A stretch of DNA of 64,000 bases from Echiichthys vipera (GCA_963691815.1 OY829650.1:5608172-5672171); one strand, 5' to 3'. Shown: positions 27,225 to 37,640, numbered from the stretch's first letter. Made by a program: numbers and translations. Notes: generated by a model from the sequence alone, not told the origin.

Positions 27225-27857
27225 TTAGGGCGCACTCACACTGTCCTTCTGTCCCAGGCCAAAACCGTTTTTTCAGCTAAAGCCTTGTGCGTTTGAGCAG
27301 TGTGAGTGCACCCGCTCTGCGTACAACTGCGGACAGCGGGCCGTCCACGGCCAGCCTGAGAGAGGTGGGCTTTTGTAGAGCGCGTTTGCACATCTACGAG
27401 CAAGAGCGTGCGCACGTGTACGAATACGAGCACGAGGCCTACGGCGTTTCTGATGTCCTTTGTGTGCGCCTGTTCAGACATAGAAAATAGAAGAAGGGAC
27501 CATGCGCGGACATTTAACAACAACAACAATGGCGGCGAAAGGTTCACGTTGGTGTGATGCGGAGGTGGAGTGTTTACTGCAGATTTGGTCGATGAAAATA
27601 TTCAAAAACAGTCGACAAGACGCACAAAAACTCTGAGGTCTACGGAAAGATTTGTAAACAAAGCGACGCATCGCAATGACGTCAATCAATGCGTGTGACG
27701 TGTTACGGCGTGATGAAGTATGGACAGCAAGAAGCATTTGCGCGAGGCCCAGGCAGTGTGAGTTCAAACGGGCCTGGGGCGCGGGGGGAGAGGGAGGGGG
27801 GACAAGTACCCTAAAGCCTGGGGCGCGGTGCGGAAGGACAGTGTGAATGCGCCCTTA
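27225..27857 (+). mobile_element. PIF/Harbinger-like MITE, copy 2 (complete)
   Basis: The body at 27228-27854 begins GGGCGCACTCACACTGTCC and ends with its reverse complement with a few changes (GGACAGTGTGAATGCGCCC). It is flanked by TTA at 27225-27227 and 27855-27857. Terminal inverted repeats of about 20 bases or more plus a 3-bp TTA target duplication are the signature of PIF/Harbinger elements. It carries only a broken fragment of the accessory SANT/Myb-like gene and no transposase, so it would need a transposase from elsewhere. Best preserved of three copies in the window. Confidence 0.92.
27529..27636 (+). pseudogene. broken Myb/SANT-like domain start, Harbinger copy 2
   Basis: ATG at 27529 after a CAACAACAACAA run opens 35 codons starting MAAKGSRWCDAEVECLLQIW, then TGA. 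It breaks at the same place as copy 1 and shares its small deletion, so both descend from an already defective parent. The expected continuation of the DNA-binding domain is present only out of frame. Confidence 0.6.
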
Positions 27858-28723
27858 GTCCTCGCACACTTGCTCTGAGAGTCTAGTATCACCAGGGACA
27901 GGTTTACAGTTGAAAGCCCGGTACATTTGGCATCGATGCACGGTGCACTAGGGGTGCGTCTGTGCCAAACGCCCAGGGCTGTGAAAAAACGAGGCCCTGG
28001 GAATAAGACCAGCCTGATTAATTGCGCTGCAGTTTCCATGGAAAAAAGGCAAAACAGCAGGAAAAATGCTAAATCTGGGTAAGATGGTGGGCGGGGAGAC
28101 GAGGATTGTCAACTCTGCTGAGAGATTGGGCGAAAAGTGAACTTCACAAAAGTGAGGAGGTCCTCTGGTGAGCTGGGGTTCTGAACTGAAACATGATGAA
28201 CTGCGATATAACGCCGCTTTAATTTACCGTTTACTCATCACTTTATGGCAGTTTTTTTACTCCCACTACGTCAGCCATCACAATTCCATTGGTAAGATTC
28301 AACTGCAACAGCAAATGGATGAGAGATAAAACGTTCATTGGACTCTTTATGCTGTATAATATCATCTCACAGGTGTCACCGACTGGGCCACCCTGGAACA
28401 TACTGCGTCAAACTCCCAATCTGTCGTGTAACAAAATTCTAATTCGTATATTTTCTAAATCAAGCACAGGCATAATGTTTGTTCCTGCCCTCAAGATGAT
28501 TTCTTTAACATATCAGTACCACAGTTTCACTGCGGTATCAAATTCAGTACAAGTCCATATCGAATTCTAATGGGGTTCTTCGGGATGCCATCTGAACAAA
28601 TGGGAGTTTGTGGTCTAACACTGGCGGCCCTTGGTATGGAAAACATTCAGAACCGTTGCCGAGTCTCCGACAAACATTTTACTTTCGACAGACTGTGTAA
28701 GTGTCCTTCTAAAAACGATACAC
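27858..28723. other. unannotated stretch, no gene seen
   Basis: Mixed sequence between the Harbinger-like element and the candidate exon. No repeat family recognised. Confidence 0.5.
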
Positions 28724-28820
28724 CAGGGTATTCTCGCATCCGGCCAGTTTCTTGAGTCTCTCCTCGTAGTACAAAGACTCATAGTTCCTGCAGGACCCCT
28801 GGGTGTACTGGATGTTCATG
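28724..28820 (-). CDS. candidate coding exon, unidentified
   Basis: On the minus strand a pyrimidine-rich tract ends in CTCCCCTGTCAG, a good splice acceptor. It is followed by C and an ATG (28819-28817) with A at -3. The frame runs about 32 codons: MNIQYTQGSCRNYESLYYEE followed by RLKKLAGCENTL. It ends at a possible, weak donor CTG|GTGTAT. Without splicing the frame stops at 28709. Third codon positions are mostly G or C (about 25 of 34), unlike the surrounding DNA, and the peptide is charged and compositionally balanced. I do not recognise the protein. It could be a first coding exon of a gene on the minus strand, or a processed or decayed relic. No neighbouring exon was found. Confidence 0.4.
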
Positions 28821-29142
28821 CTGACAGGGGAGACACGGAGGGCTGGGAGGAGTAGAGCAGGACAGCGGGAGGGGTGGCAAAAGGGTCTCTTCTGATCTCT
28901 CATAATCCCCCCACTTCGTTTTGGACCCACTCGAAAGCTTGCTTGAACAAATACACACTTCTCCGACTGCCTAGCTTTTCAATACACCGCCCCCCCTCCT
29001 CCCTCTCGTTTTCTCGTCTCTCCCTCATCCCTCTATCCCAAGACCCCATAGAGGGCCTGTCACCAGTACTGTTTTCCTTCTTTCATTTTTTTAGCCTCCT
29101 TTGTTTGTTTTCCAAAATAAAAGGCTCATTGAGAGGTGCCGT
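28821..29142. other. unannotated stretch, no gene seen
   Basis: The minus-strand polypyrimidine tract of the candidate exon lies at about 28823-28880. The rest is C/T-rich on the plus strand (28940-29090). Confidence 0.5.

Positions 29143-29177
<35 letters not shown>
29143..29177. repeat. (GT)n microsatellite
   Basis: About 17 uninterrupted GT units. Confidence 0.96.
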
Positions 29178-29178
<1 letters not shown>

Positions 29179-29376
29179 ATAGTTGTTTTTGCTCTTGCCA
29201 GTGGAACCTTAATGACCTGAGTTCCACTCTACCCAGCTGTCTCCACTCTACATCAGCATTTAATCTGCACAAAGGCTACACACCACCCCAATGAGTCGCA
29301 CCACACACATACAAACACACAGACACACACCTCGCTCACCAGGTAATTATGGACCAAGGGAGAGAACAGGAGAACA

Positions 29377-29378
29377 GC

Positions 29379-29409
<31 letters not shown>

Positions 29410-29424
29410 ACCACCACCACCACC
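29377..29424. repeat. compound C-run/(CA)n/(CCA)n repeat
   Basis: A run of about 17 C is followed by about ten CA units and then five CCA/ACC units. The Pro/Thr-rich frames here are its translation. Confidence 0.95.
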
Positions 29425-30579
29425 TTCTCTCCATCTGTACTTCCCTGCTTCCCTAAGTCTATTCCCAAGGTTGAGCGCAGAGGCAATAAGTGTGTGTGTG
29501 GGTTTTTAAAGCAAACTTTGTGAATTATGGGGAGTAGGGGAGGCTGCGCTGCAACTTAAAGAGCTGAGTTAGCAGATGGGAGACAATGCACTTCAGGGAG
29601 ATGGCGGGGAGAGAAATGAAGGCCTGGAGATCAAATCAAGACCTCGAGAATCTCATTCGAGGAGCAGAGGAAGTGCATCGCATAACGGGGAGACACAATA
29701 GAAAAACAAATCATGTGCAGGAGGAAAAAGAAACCTCTTGATGATATTTCCTGTCCTCTGGATATTGTTCCAAGGTGTGTTTTTTTATAAAGTCGAGGTG
29801 TGCTGGTGGCTTAATCGCGCATCCACACTGCAAGAGAGTCAAGCTGACATGATGTCACAAGTGCATTTCTTTCCCGTGTGTTCTTTGGCATGGTTCGCCT
29901 GCAACAGTGCTTTGGAGGAAATGGAAAAGCTAACGGCCCCTGTCACTGAGAACTGAAGTGTAGAATATCAGTGTTAGAATGTCATTTTGTTTTGATAGCC
30001 CGCTGTTGACTTTGCGTGTATCAATTGTGCAGAGGTTCAGCAGTGACTTTCATGTTTCTACAGGAGAAAGGCCCCGTCTATATTTAGTTCTCATCACGTC
30101 CTGTGTAGGTGAAGCTGAAGTTTACGCTCATAACAATCTCCCTGGTGTCAGCATCCAAAGAATCCCCCCAAAAACAGTCGGTAAACTTGAACTGTTTATT
30201 TGGGAAAATACAGGAAATATACAGAATAATAAACTGTCACAAAATCAAATGCAAATTACATCTTGTAAACGAAATGAGGGGGGACGTAGTCGAGATGTCA
30301 CAACCACAACTATATGGCTCCATCTAAAAAATTAAATTATTCCATCAAAACGAAAACTACATTTAAGCTCCTAAATACTTTGTATTGAGCATATTTTGTC
30401 AAATATACATGCTCAACGCTCAGGGAATAAACTTACATTATTCAAAGTGACTTATTACTGAAATGCACCTTTCTCTCTCTTGCACCTTAAAATCTATATA
30501 GTATATTGTAATATAGTGTTTATCTGCGATACTGTACTTTTATTGTAGTTCATATTTTGTATTTTATACTGTATTTTAT
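29425..30579. other. unannotated stretch, no gene seen
   Basis: Turns AT-rich towards 30300-30580. No exon or repeat family recognised. Confidence 0.5.
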
Positions 30580-30746
30580 TAGGTGTGAATGGTTGTCTGT
30601 CTCTGTTCGTCTCTATGTGTCCTGTGATAGACTGGCGTCCTTTCCAGGGGGTACCCCGCCTCACGCCCGATGTCAGCTGGGATCGGCTCCAGCCCCCCCA
30701 CGACCCCGACTCCGCGCTAAGCGGTTGAAGATGAATGAATGAATGA
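30580..30746 (+). mobile_element. V-SINE/DANA-like SINE, 3' fragment
   Basis: Starts at TAGGTGTGAATGGTTGTC and runs through GATAGACTGGCGTCC and AGCTGGGATCGGCTCCAGC to a GATGAATGAATGAATGA tail. The tRNA-like head is missing (5' truncation, usual for retroposition). Four other copies of the family lie in the window. Confidence 0.85.
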
Positions 30747-30830
30747 TTGTTTTGTACCGCTGCTACGATGACCTAATCGCCCCTCGGGATAAATTAAGTT
30801 ATCTATCTATCTATATATCTATCTATTGTC
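30747..30830 (+). repeat. LINE-like tail with (ATCT)n
   Basis: GACCTAATCGCCCCTCGGGA, ATAAATTAAGT and then ATCT/ATAT units (about 30801-30828). This is like the 3' terminus of fish LINEs and SINEs that end in tetranucleotide repeats. Nothing upstream is recognisable because a SINE fragment abuts it. Confidence 0.55.
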
Positions 30831-30879
30831 TAAGTTACCAAAAGCAGTACAGTCTCAATAGACTATAGGCTGCATGCCG

Positions 30880-31163
30880 TTTTGGGAAATATGCTTACTG
30901 GCTTTCTTGCCGAACATTAGATAAGAAGTTATTGACACCACTCTTATGTCTGTACACTTAACAGGAAGGGTATAGCTTAGCCTAGCAAAAACACTAGGAA
31001 CAGCTTGACTAGAAACGACAGTGGGCTTTAGAGTGGCTTGTGTTACCTTTTGAATAGATCCAAACAGTTTCCCCATGTTTTCAGTCAGACAGATATTTGA
31101 GCAGTATCAATCTGACAAGAGAGTAAATAAGCATATTTCCCGAAATGTTGAACTGGCCCTTTA
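30880..31163 (+). repeat. palindromic dispersed repeat (family A), short copy
   Basis: Begins TTTTGGGAAATATGCTTACT and ends near 31131-31146 with AAATAAGCATATTTCCCGAA, the inverted form of the start. Inside are GACACCACTCTTATGTCTGTA and TAGCTTAGCCTAGC. The inverted ends suggest a non-autonomous DNA transposon; superfamily unknown. Same family as 61165-61745 and 11810-12105. Confidence 0.7.
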
Positions 31164-32261
31164 ATTATAGACATAGGCACATACATCTACAGTTTCATAT
31201 GTCCAAGTGTGCTTCTCTTTTGCTTTGCTGAGAATCTAGTCCATGAGAACTCCTTTACCGTGGTTGTCACTCATTGGATATCCGTGTTCGACGAGCTCAA
31301 CCAAGTTAAGAGTGAATTAGTCAGTGGAAGATACAAACAGATTGCAACTAAAGTCCATCTCCAAAACAAAGCTAAATATAAGGGAGATGTCATGTGTCTG
31401 CAATGACATCAGTGGTTGATTAGCAGAAGTGAAATAGGCTAAAATAGGCCCTTTCTTTACTATACGCAGCAAGACTAAAAAATGTCAAAGTTGCATGCTT
31501 GGATGTTTTGATTTTTCTGGAGAATGTGTGCAGGAGCCTCTGGTTTGGTACTAAGACTCATTATGTGACATGCTTTTGAGGGATCGTTTCAGAGGATCGT
31601 TTCGGTGAGCGTCAGGTGATTGTCAGGAAGCCGAGCGTAACATAATGCTGCACTGATGTGATAATGCCAACGGTGAAATATGGGTAAAATAGAGACTAAA
31701 TGACGGCTTTGAGTTCACTAAAATAGATGATTTTGTTGGGTGGAGGCTGTTTTTCATACTGTGCAAAAAAAAGGGGACAATCTGCCGGCATCGAAGAGCA
31801 GAAATTAGGAGGACTCATCACTCAGTGGCTCCTCTGTCTGAGAGTGGTCACCATTTAATTATTCCTGCCTTGATTTTGCAGCATTCTTATTTCATAACAT
31901 TTCTGAAATATATGGACAGCAAAAGGCTTGGAGGGTTTCATTCCTGTCCACACAAAATGAATACCCCTTACTGTAGCAGAGCTCACTGTGGCCAAAGCCA
32001 AAATGGTTCTTTCTGTAAGGGTCCGGTTCAGTCAGCGGGATGAAATTTGTTCATCTATCCATTTCCGCGAGGACCCTGGTGGACTGTCTGCTTCCACGCA
32101 TGTTGGGAATGTGCATGGTGTCGGCAGCAGTCTGTGTACACATCTGATTGGGAGCATAATCATCTCTTAAGAATGCTTTTAAGCCCAACTATAGGTCATA
32201 TCTTCCGTTTCAGCAAATGCCTGAAAAAGACACATGTTTATATTCAAATAGCAAAGATCTC
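31164..32261. other. unannotated stretch, no gene seen
   Basis: Includes a small duplication of GGATCGTTTC (31580-31605). No exon or family recognised. Confidence 0.5.
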
Positions 32262-32460
32262 TAGTGGCCGTAGACTCATGATATGACTCTTATGGGTGGT
32301 GGGGTCTGGAAAACATCCGTCTTTAACACGGGAGAGCACCATTCACAGCTCATTTTGTAACCGCAACCGCGATTGTTTGCTAACCAAGTGTTTAAACAAT
32401 GAAGAAGACAGGCCCCTAGCCTTTCCGGCAAAGGCCTAAAGCTAACGAAACCCAGTGTTG
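32262..32460 (+). repeat. dispersed repeat family C, copy 3
   Basis: TCTCTAGTGGCCGTAGACTC, GGGTGGTGGGGTCTGG, ACACGGGAGAGCACCATTC and TTGTAACCGCAACCGCGATT occur in that order. The first and third words match copy 1 at 25022-25225. Confidence 0.5.
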
Positions 32461-32972
32461 TCAGATCACAGTGTTTATTGCCAGGTATGTTTACACATAC
32501 GATGAATGTGCCTTGGTGTTCGATGTACACAATAATTAAAAAGAAATGTCTAGAATTTCCACGGATGTCATGAGAACCTTGGCTGATGTTCATAAGCTCT
32601 TCTCTGGGCGGTGGCACAAAACCCTGAATTACATGAGGGTTGGGTTTTCATTCTCAGGAAGTCACAAATGCTGTCAAAAGCGGGTGTCAGCTGCAGTTAG
32701 ACGATTAAATTAACATTTACCTTAAGGCCTTAAGGTTCCCATTCACACATAAAAGCCACACTGCTTTACACTTATTGTTGTTTACAGTCTTAACATATTG
32801 CTTATTTGATAAAGTGCTAAACCTGTGCACATGATACGTGTTGTGGCACAAACTCTGCACCAGAACATGGATTTTCATGAATCAAATATTAATACACTGA
32901 GAATTAATGACAGGCAATGGACTGCAATGTGGTTTGGAGATATGGCTGCATGATGAAATGCTTCAGTCGCAA
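32461..32972. other. unannotated stretch, no gene seen
   Basis: Mixed AT-rich sequence; nothing recognised. Confidence 0.5.
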
Positions 32973-32973
32973 A

Positions 32974-33037
<64 letters not shown>
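32973..33037. repeat. (CA)n microsatellite, first of three
   Basis: About 32 uninterrupted CA units. Confidence 0.98.
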
Positions 33038-33038
<1 letters not shown>

Positions 33039-33116
33039 CGGGACGGATGTATCAGCCCTACAGTGTGATCAATTGGTGGTCCACTGCAGAGAATTGATTG
33101 ATCCCATGTTGAATGG

Positions 33117-33117
<1 letters not shown>

Positions 33118-33212
<95 letters not shown>
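33118..33212. repeat. very long (GT)n microsatellite, second of three
   Basis: About 47 GT units with one early interruption, in opposite orientation to its two neighbours. Confidence 0.98.
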
Positions 33213-33213
<1 letters not shown>

Positions 33214-33337
33214 TAGAGTCCTTATTGATATCACATGCCTGCTGCTCAGATCGATAGCTGTTTCTCTTCATAAAGTTGTTTTGACCGCATGTGCTATATG
33301 AAACCCATCTACACGGCATGTGGTCTCAGTCTATACT

Positions 33338-33400
<63 letters not shown>
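33338..33400. repeat. (CA)n microsatellite, third of three
   Basis: About 31 uninterrupted CA units. Together with the GT tract at 33118-33212 it could fold into a hairpin in single-stranded DNA or RNA. Confidence 0.98.
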
Positions 33401-33404
<4 letters not shown>

Positions 33405-33887
33405 CCACCACTTATAAAAGCATGGCATTTCTTCTTGAAGAGAAATTAAAGTCGTCACTTTGTTCGTAAACTGGCTCCACTGAAACACCAACTCACATCT
33501 TCCTTTCATCTTCCATTACAGCACCATGGTTTAAGCCTTGCCACCCATGTGATGAGGTTCACCATATGTGTGGAGAAACCCTGTAGTCCTCTCCTAAGCT
33601 TTGACCCCACCCCTGGTCATGCATTCGTTCTAGACTAAAGACTCTTGACCTGTCAACTTTCTCACTTTGCTCTCTGTCCTCCACCTCTGCTCCCTGACTA
33701 GACAGGAAGAGGGAAAGAAAGCTTTTGGAGGGGGCTGGTTGATTACAATATTTACCTTGTTTGTGTGTCAGAGGATTAGCAGGATATTTCAAAAACTTAT
33801 CAAAAGAGAATAAAATTACATTTGATGGACAGTTGGGACATGGACAAAATAAGTTTTGGGTGGGGATCCAAGATGGCAGTACTGCAC
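33401..33887. other. unannotated stretch, no gene seen
   Basis: Nothing recognised between the microsatellite triplet and the Harbinger-like copy. Confidence 0.5.
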
Positions 33888-34355
33888 TTATGGCACACTC
33901 ACACTTGCTGCTTATACGTCATCACGCCGTAACACGTCACACGCATTGATTGACGTCATTGCGTTGCGTTGCTTTGTTTCCTAATCTTTCCATAGACCTC
34001 TGACTTTTTGTGCATCTTGTCTAACTGTTTTTGAATATCAACAACACTCCACCTCCGCATCACACCAACATGAACCTTTCGTCGCCATTGTTTTAAATGT
34101 CCGCGCATGGTCCCTCCTTCTTTCTCTCTATGTCCAAACAGGCACACATAAAATTACGTCAGAACCGCCATAGGCCTCGTGCTCGTGCTTGTATACGTGC
34201 CCACGCTCGCGCTCGTACATGTGCAAACGTGCTTTACAAAAGCCCACCTCTCCCAAACGGTCCGTGACCAGTCCTCACACTGGTCAAACGTACTAGACTT
34301 TACCCGTGAAACCTGTTTGGGCACGGTACGGATGGACAGTGTGAGTGCACCCTTA
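33888..34355 (-). mobile_element. PIF/Harbinger-like MITE, copy 3 (reverse)
   Basis: Body 33891-34352, flanked by TTA at 33888-33890 and 34353-34355. Read on the minus strand it follows copies 1 and 2: GGTGCACTCACACTGTCCA start, the short-repeat block of GAGC units, the SANT-like fragment, then GTGACGTGTTACGGCGTGAT and the closing AGTGTGAGTGTGCC. It is about 165 bases shorter because segments near the open-frame start and before the right end are deleted. The TTA duplication on both sides supports an independent insertion. Confidence 0.9.
33956..34082 (-). pseudogene. Myb/SANT-like domain fragment, Harbinger copy 3
   Basis: The minus-strand frame contains DIQKQLDKMHKKSEVYGKI, the middle of the SANT/Myb-like domain whose first part (W..AEVE.LL.IW) is seen in copies 1 and 2. 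This copy lacks the small deletion after CAGT that breaks the other two but has lost about 20 bases just before DIQKQ. No single copy here is intact. Confidence 0.6.
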
Positions 34356-34828
34356 CTTAGACGAAGAACCACTGAGCAAGATGCAACAATGCAACTGTTC
34401 ATTTTCTGTGCAACACAAGCGAACCATTGTGGGATTCCAGGTGGTGCGAGACTGACCGCCTACACGAAAGCAAAAACAAAAAAAGTGATGCAGGACCGAT
34501 GGGACAAGAAGTTTAATATTCTTCTACCTGCTGTGGCTGAATGTATATGGAGGAGTAGATCACTATTGGTTTTTTTTCTATGCTCCCCCTTTTCTCCAAG
34601 ATTACAAATACAAACTGAAACACCGTCTGGCACAAAGTCACTATACAATGCATTGCTAATTAGCAAGCTATACTCGTTCGCTTGCGAGCACTGACGCAAC
34701 AACGGCCAGAAGTAGCGGAGGTGAGGTTGTGCAATATTGTTCAATATTGGTATTGGAGAATTTAAAAAGCCTGATGGCGATATTTTAGCAGATTTTTTAA
34801 CACAAAGCGTAAACATATCAACAAAAAT
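34356..34828. other. unannotated stretch, no gene seen
   Basis: Plus- and minus-strand frames of about 145-170 codons cross this region and the neighbouring transposons; no domain is seen. Confidence 0.5.
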
Positions 34829-35315
34829 ACCGTTGTCACAGTCTGCCCTCTTTTCAACGCATTCACCTCGCAGTACTTTTCCACTGGGCCCTCCTTCCAC
34901 TCACCTGTCATCAGCTCAACTCTCCTCACCTGTTGCACTCGGCTGGCTCTGATCGCTAATTAACCCAGTATATAGACTCTCCTCACCACTCACTCTCTTC
35001 CAGATTGTTCTCAGTTCTCGTGCAGAGCTCTCCAGCCGTTTCCAGCCTGACCACACAGTTTCTACCCTGCCTGTCCTTGACCATCCTGTCCTGTTGTCTT
35101 CCTGGTAATCACCTCCGCCTTCTGTCCCCAACCACGACCTTCCTCCAGTCTCCCCTGGTTTATGTCTGCCTGTCTCCTGAGCTGTTTGGTGACTCCCTGC
35201 CCGGCCTCGACTCTCCTTTCGCCTGCCCCCCCTTTGTCGAATTAAGTTCATTACCAACTGAACCTGCCTGATTGTGTGCTGCTATCGAGTCCACAACTAT
35301 ACCTGTTACAACCGT
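34829..35315 (+). mobile_element. solo LTR with 5-bp target duplication
   Basis: Body 34834-35310 (477 bp) begins TGTCACAG and ends TGTTACA, so it has TG...CA termini. ACCGT occurs at both 34829-34833 and 35311-35315. A TATA-like word (TATATA at 34969-34974, context CCAGTATATAGACTC) is followed by a C/T-rich segment with repeated CCTGCCTGTC-like words, typical of fish LTRs. No coding region adjoins it, so it is a solo LTR left by recombination between two LTRs. Ty3/gypsy-like origin is likely but unproven. Confidence 0.85.
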
Positions 35316-35537
35316 CTTATGTTTTTGTAGAGCGAGTTTGCAAAAAAAAGTGCTGCATAAATACAATGTATTATTATTATTGGACAGCATTTTGCAGTTA
35401 TAATAAGGAAAAGTGTTCAAAAAAATGTTCCAGCACCTCAACTATAAACCTTTCTATGATATTATATGAAATAAATGTGGGTTTTGGACTGTTGGTTGAC
35501 AAAACAAGCTATGTAATTAATTTTTTTATTTTTTCTG
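35316..35537. other. tail-like sequence with ATT repeat
   Basis: GTGCTGCATAAATACAATG followed by TATTATTATT (about 35356-35382) resembles the 3' end of a retroposon, but no body is recognisable because the LTR lies immediately upstream. Confidence 0.45.
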
Positions 35538-35706
35538 CTGGAGCCGATCCCAGCTGACATCGGTCATGAGGCGGGGTACACCCTGGACGGGACGGCAGCC
35601 TATCACAGGGCACATAGAGATAAACAGAGACAGACAACCATTCACACTCACGGGCAATTTAGAGTCAACTATTAACCTCACACGTGCATTTCTTTGGACT
35701 GTTATT
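35538..35706 (-). mobile_element. V-SINE/DANA-like SINE, antisense fragment
   Basis: Plus-strand words TGGAGCCGATCCCAGCTGAC, CATTCACACTC.CGGGCAATTTAGAGTC and TTTCTTTGGACTGT are the reverse complement of the central and 3' part of the family seen at 56992-57324. The tRNA-like head and GAAT tail are missing. Confidence 0.8.
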
Positions 35707-36714
35707 GAATGAGTGGGGTTTTTAACCAACAGCACATCTTTGTGTGTTAAGTATTTGAAGCGATATCAGGGAAATCTGTTACAGAGATTATTCAAACATG
35801 ACTGACAGCAGTAATGCAACACAAGTGGGAAAACTTCCCATTTCATACTGCAATATGAGCATAATCGCCATAATATTATTATTAATAATAATAATACAGA
35901 GCGTGGTGTTGTGTTACTTGATGAGATTACTGGTGTTTTGGTTGCAGATTTTACAGCGTTCAGCAACTTTGCCTGTGAAACAGAGTTAAGCCAATAAAGT
36001 GTCACTGAATGCAGCTGAACTGACAAAGAAAAAAGGCGAAAATGAGGGTAAAGGTAAAGGTGAACACGAGGAGCTGCAGACACATCTGGCCGAGCCATTA
36101 GACCCCCGCTGACCCGTCACTCGGCCACAGCGGAGAGATGGATAACCCTGAGCTGGACCTGATTCAACCAGAACACACACCACTTACATCCTCAGCAGTT
36201 CGCTCAATACCACAAAGTGTCCCCCCCAGTGGAAATACATCTCACGTTTTGTCACTCAAAACATCGACTTGTTTACCGACACGTAAACGGCGATGTCGTT
36301 TCTGTCAGCAAGCTTTAACGTAAACTATCTCAAACGTTACTATTCTTATTACCGCTTCCCCGTATCTGTTTTCATCCGTGGCTGCCTGGATGCTTCCCCT
36401 CCCGTCAGCAGCTCCAGCTATGCACTGTACAAACATGGCGCTGAAAAAGCCATCCATCACCTTCTGCCTCTAGCCTCTCTTTCCTGTAGTTATGATTGGA
36501 ACAAGGCAGAGAATTCCAGGGGAGCAAATGGCAAGAGAGGAGAATGTGGAGTTCGAATTGAGAGGATCTGCTTCCTGTTCTTTCTCACTTTCAGTGGGGA
36601 TTACGCGGAGCGAAGAAGCCAGAGGAGGAGGAGGAGAAGGTGTGAGAAGGAGTGTTTGTCAGTCAACAGAGGAGGACATCCTCGTGTGTCACCCCTCAGT
36701 TCTTATTAGTCTTC
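35707..36714. other. unannotated stretch, no gene seen
   Basis: AT-rich around 35860-35900 (TTATTATTAATAATAATAAT), GC-richer later, purine-rich at 36600-36640. Open frames to 138 codons have no domain. Confidence 0.5.
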
Positions 36715-37025
36715 CTTTCTCATCTCATCTCATCTCATCTTCAACCTCTTATCTGGGGTCGGGTCGCGGGGGCAGCAGCTTTAGCAGGGGACCCCAAACT
36801 TCCCTTTCCCGGGCCACATTAACCAGCTCTAACTGGGGGATCCTGAGGCGTTCCCAGGCCAGTGTGGAGAACTAATCTCTCCACCTAGTCCTGGGTCTTC
36901 CCCGAGGCCTCCTCCCAGCTGGACGTGCCTGGAACAGGCGCCCAGGGGGCATCCTTACCAGATGATCCCGAACCACCTCAACTGGCTCCTTTCAACGCAA
37001 AGGAGCAGCGGCTCTACTCCTTTCT
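36715..37025 (-). pseudogene. LINE ORF2 C-terminus, decayed
   Basis: On the minus strand the translation reads RMPPGRLFQARPAGRRPRGR, PRTRWRD, a stop, FSTLAWERLRIPQLELVNVA and REREVWGPLLKLLPPRPDPR. This matches the C-terminal tail common to one abundant class of fish LINE ORF2 (usual pattern GRRPRGRPRTRWRDY...LAWERLG...LLPPRP). A TAG replaces a sense codon after WRD. A short TCATC pentanucleotide repeat (36718-36740) marks the 3' end. I am unsure of the clade. Confidence 0.8.
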
Positions 37026-37640
37026 ATTAAATTTCTTCTATTAACCGCATTTCTAAAGTTGCTTCTATGGCCATTTTTTTTTTCATTTTCATGTGCTTCT
37101 GTCACCACTGGTCCTTATCAACTTGATTGCATGCTACTCACTCCTAATGATTTAACACTTCATTTAATCACAGCAATTTAGCTCTTCATCCATCAAAGCC
37201 GCTCTGACTGACAATGATGAAGGATGAAACGTCAGTCACTGCCGCTGCCAAAGCTACACTCCGGTGGAGGTTGATAGATCTATCTATAGCTGTGGGCTGG
37301 ATGTGGGGGGGTATGTTGTTTTCACAACGGGCCTGTCAAGCTGCGCAGCCCAGGGGCGAAGCAGGTAACGTATTCGCATTGGCATCCGGGCCCCTGGGCT
37401 ACAGCTTCAACCCCAAGATGACCCGGGCTCCTGTCAAGACGGCGAGAACGCAACAACCGATTTTCTGACAACAGAAAATGACACAGCTGCCACCAGGAGA
37501 TTTCTCGTTTGAATTTAGTTTTTTTTCTTTTTTCTTGGGAAGTTTTTGAGCATGACAACTTTTGAACCTCAGAGCATTTATGGAGTGAATTTGTGTTCTT
37601 CAGCTTTGTACACCAGGCTGAATATCTCAGCATAGTAATG
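37026..37640. other. unannotated stretch, no gene seen
   Basis: T-rich near 37070-37095 and 37515-37535. No family or exon recognised. Confidence 0.5.

Noticed and set aside
34179..34694. 171-codon plus-strand frame and 146-codon minus-strand frame
   Set aside because: The plus frame starts inside the antisense strand of a Harbinger-like element and leaves it without splice signals; the minus frame has no domain.
36293..36875. Two overlapping plus-strand frames of 127-138 codons
   Set aside because: They end inside the antisense strand of a LINE fragment and a purine-rich run; no homology recognised.
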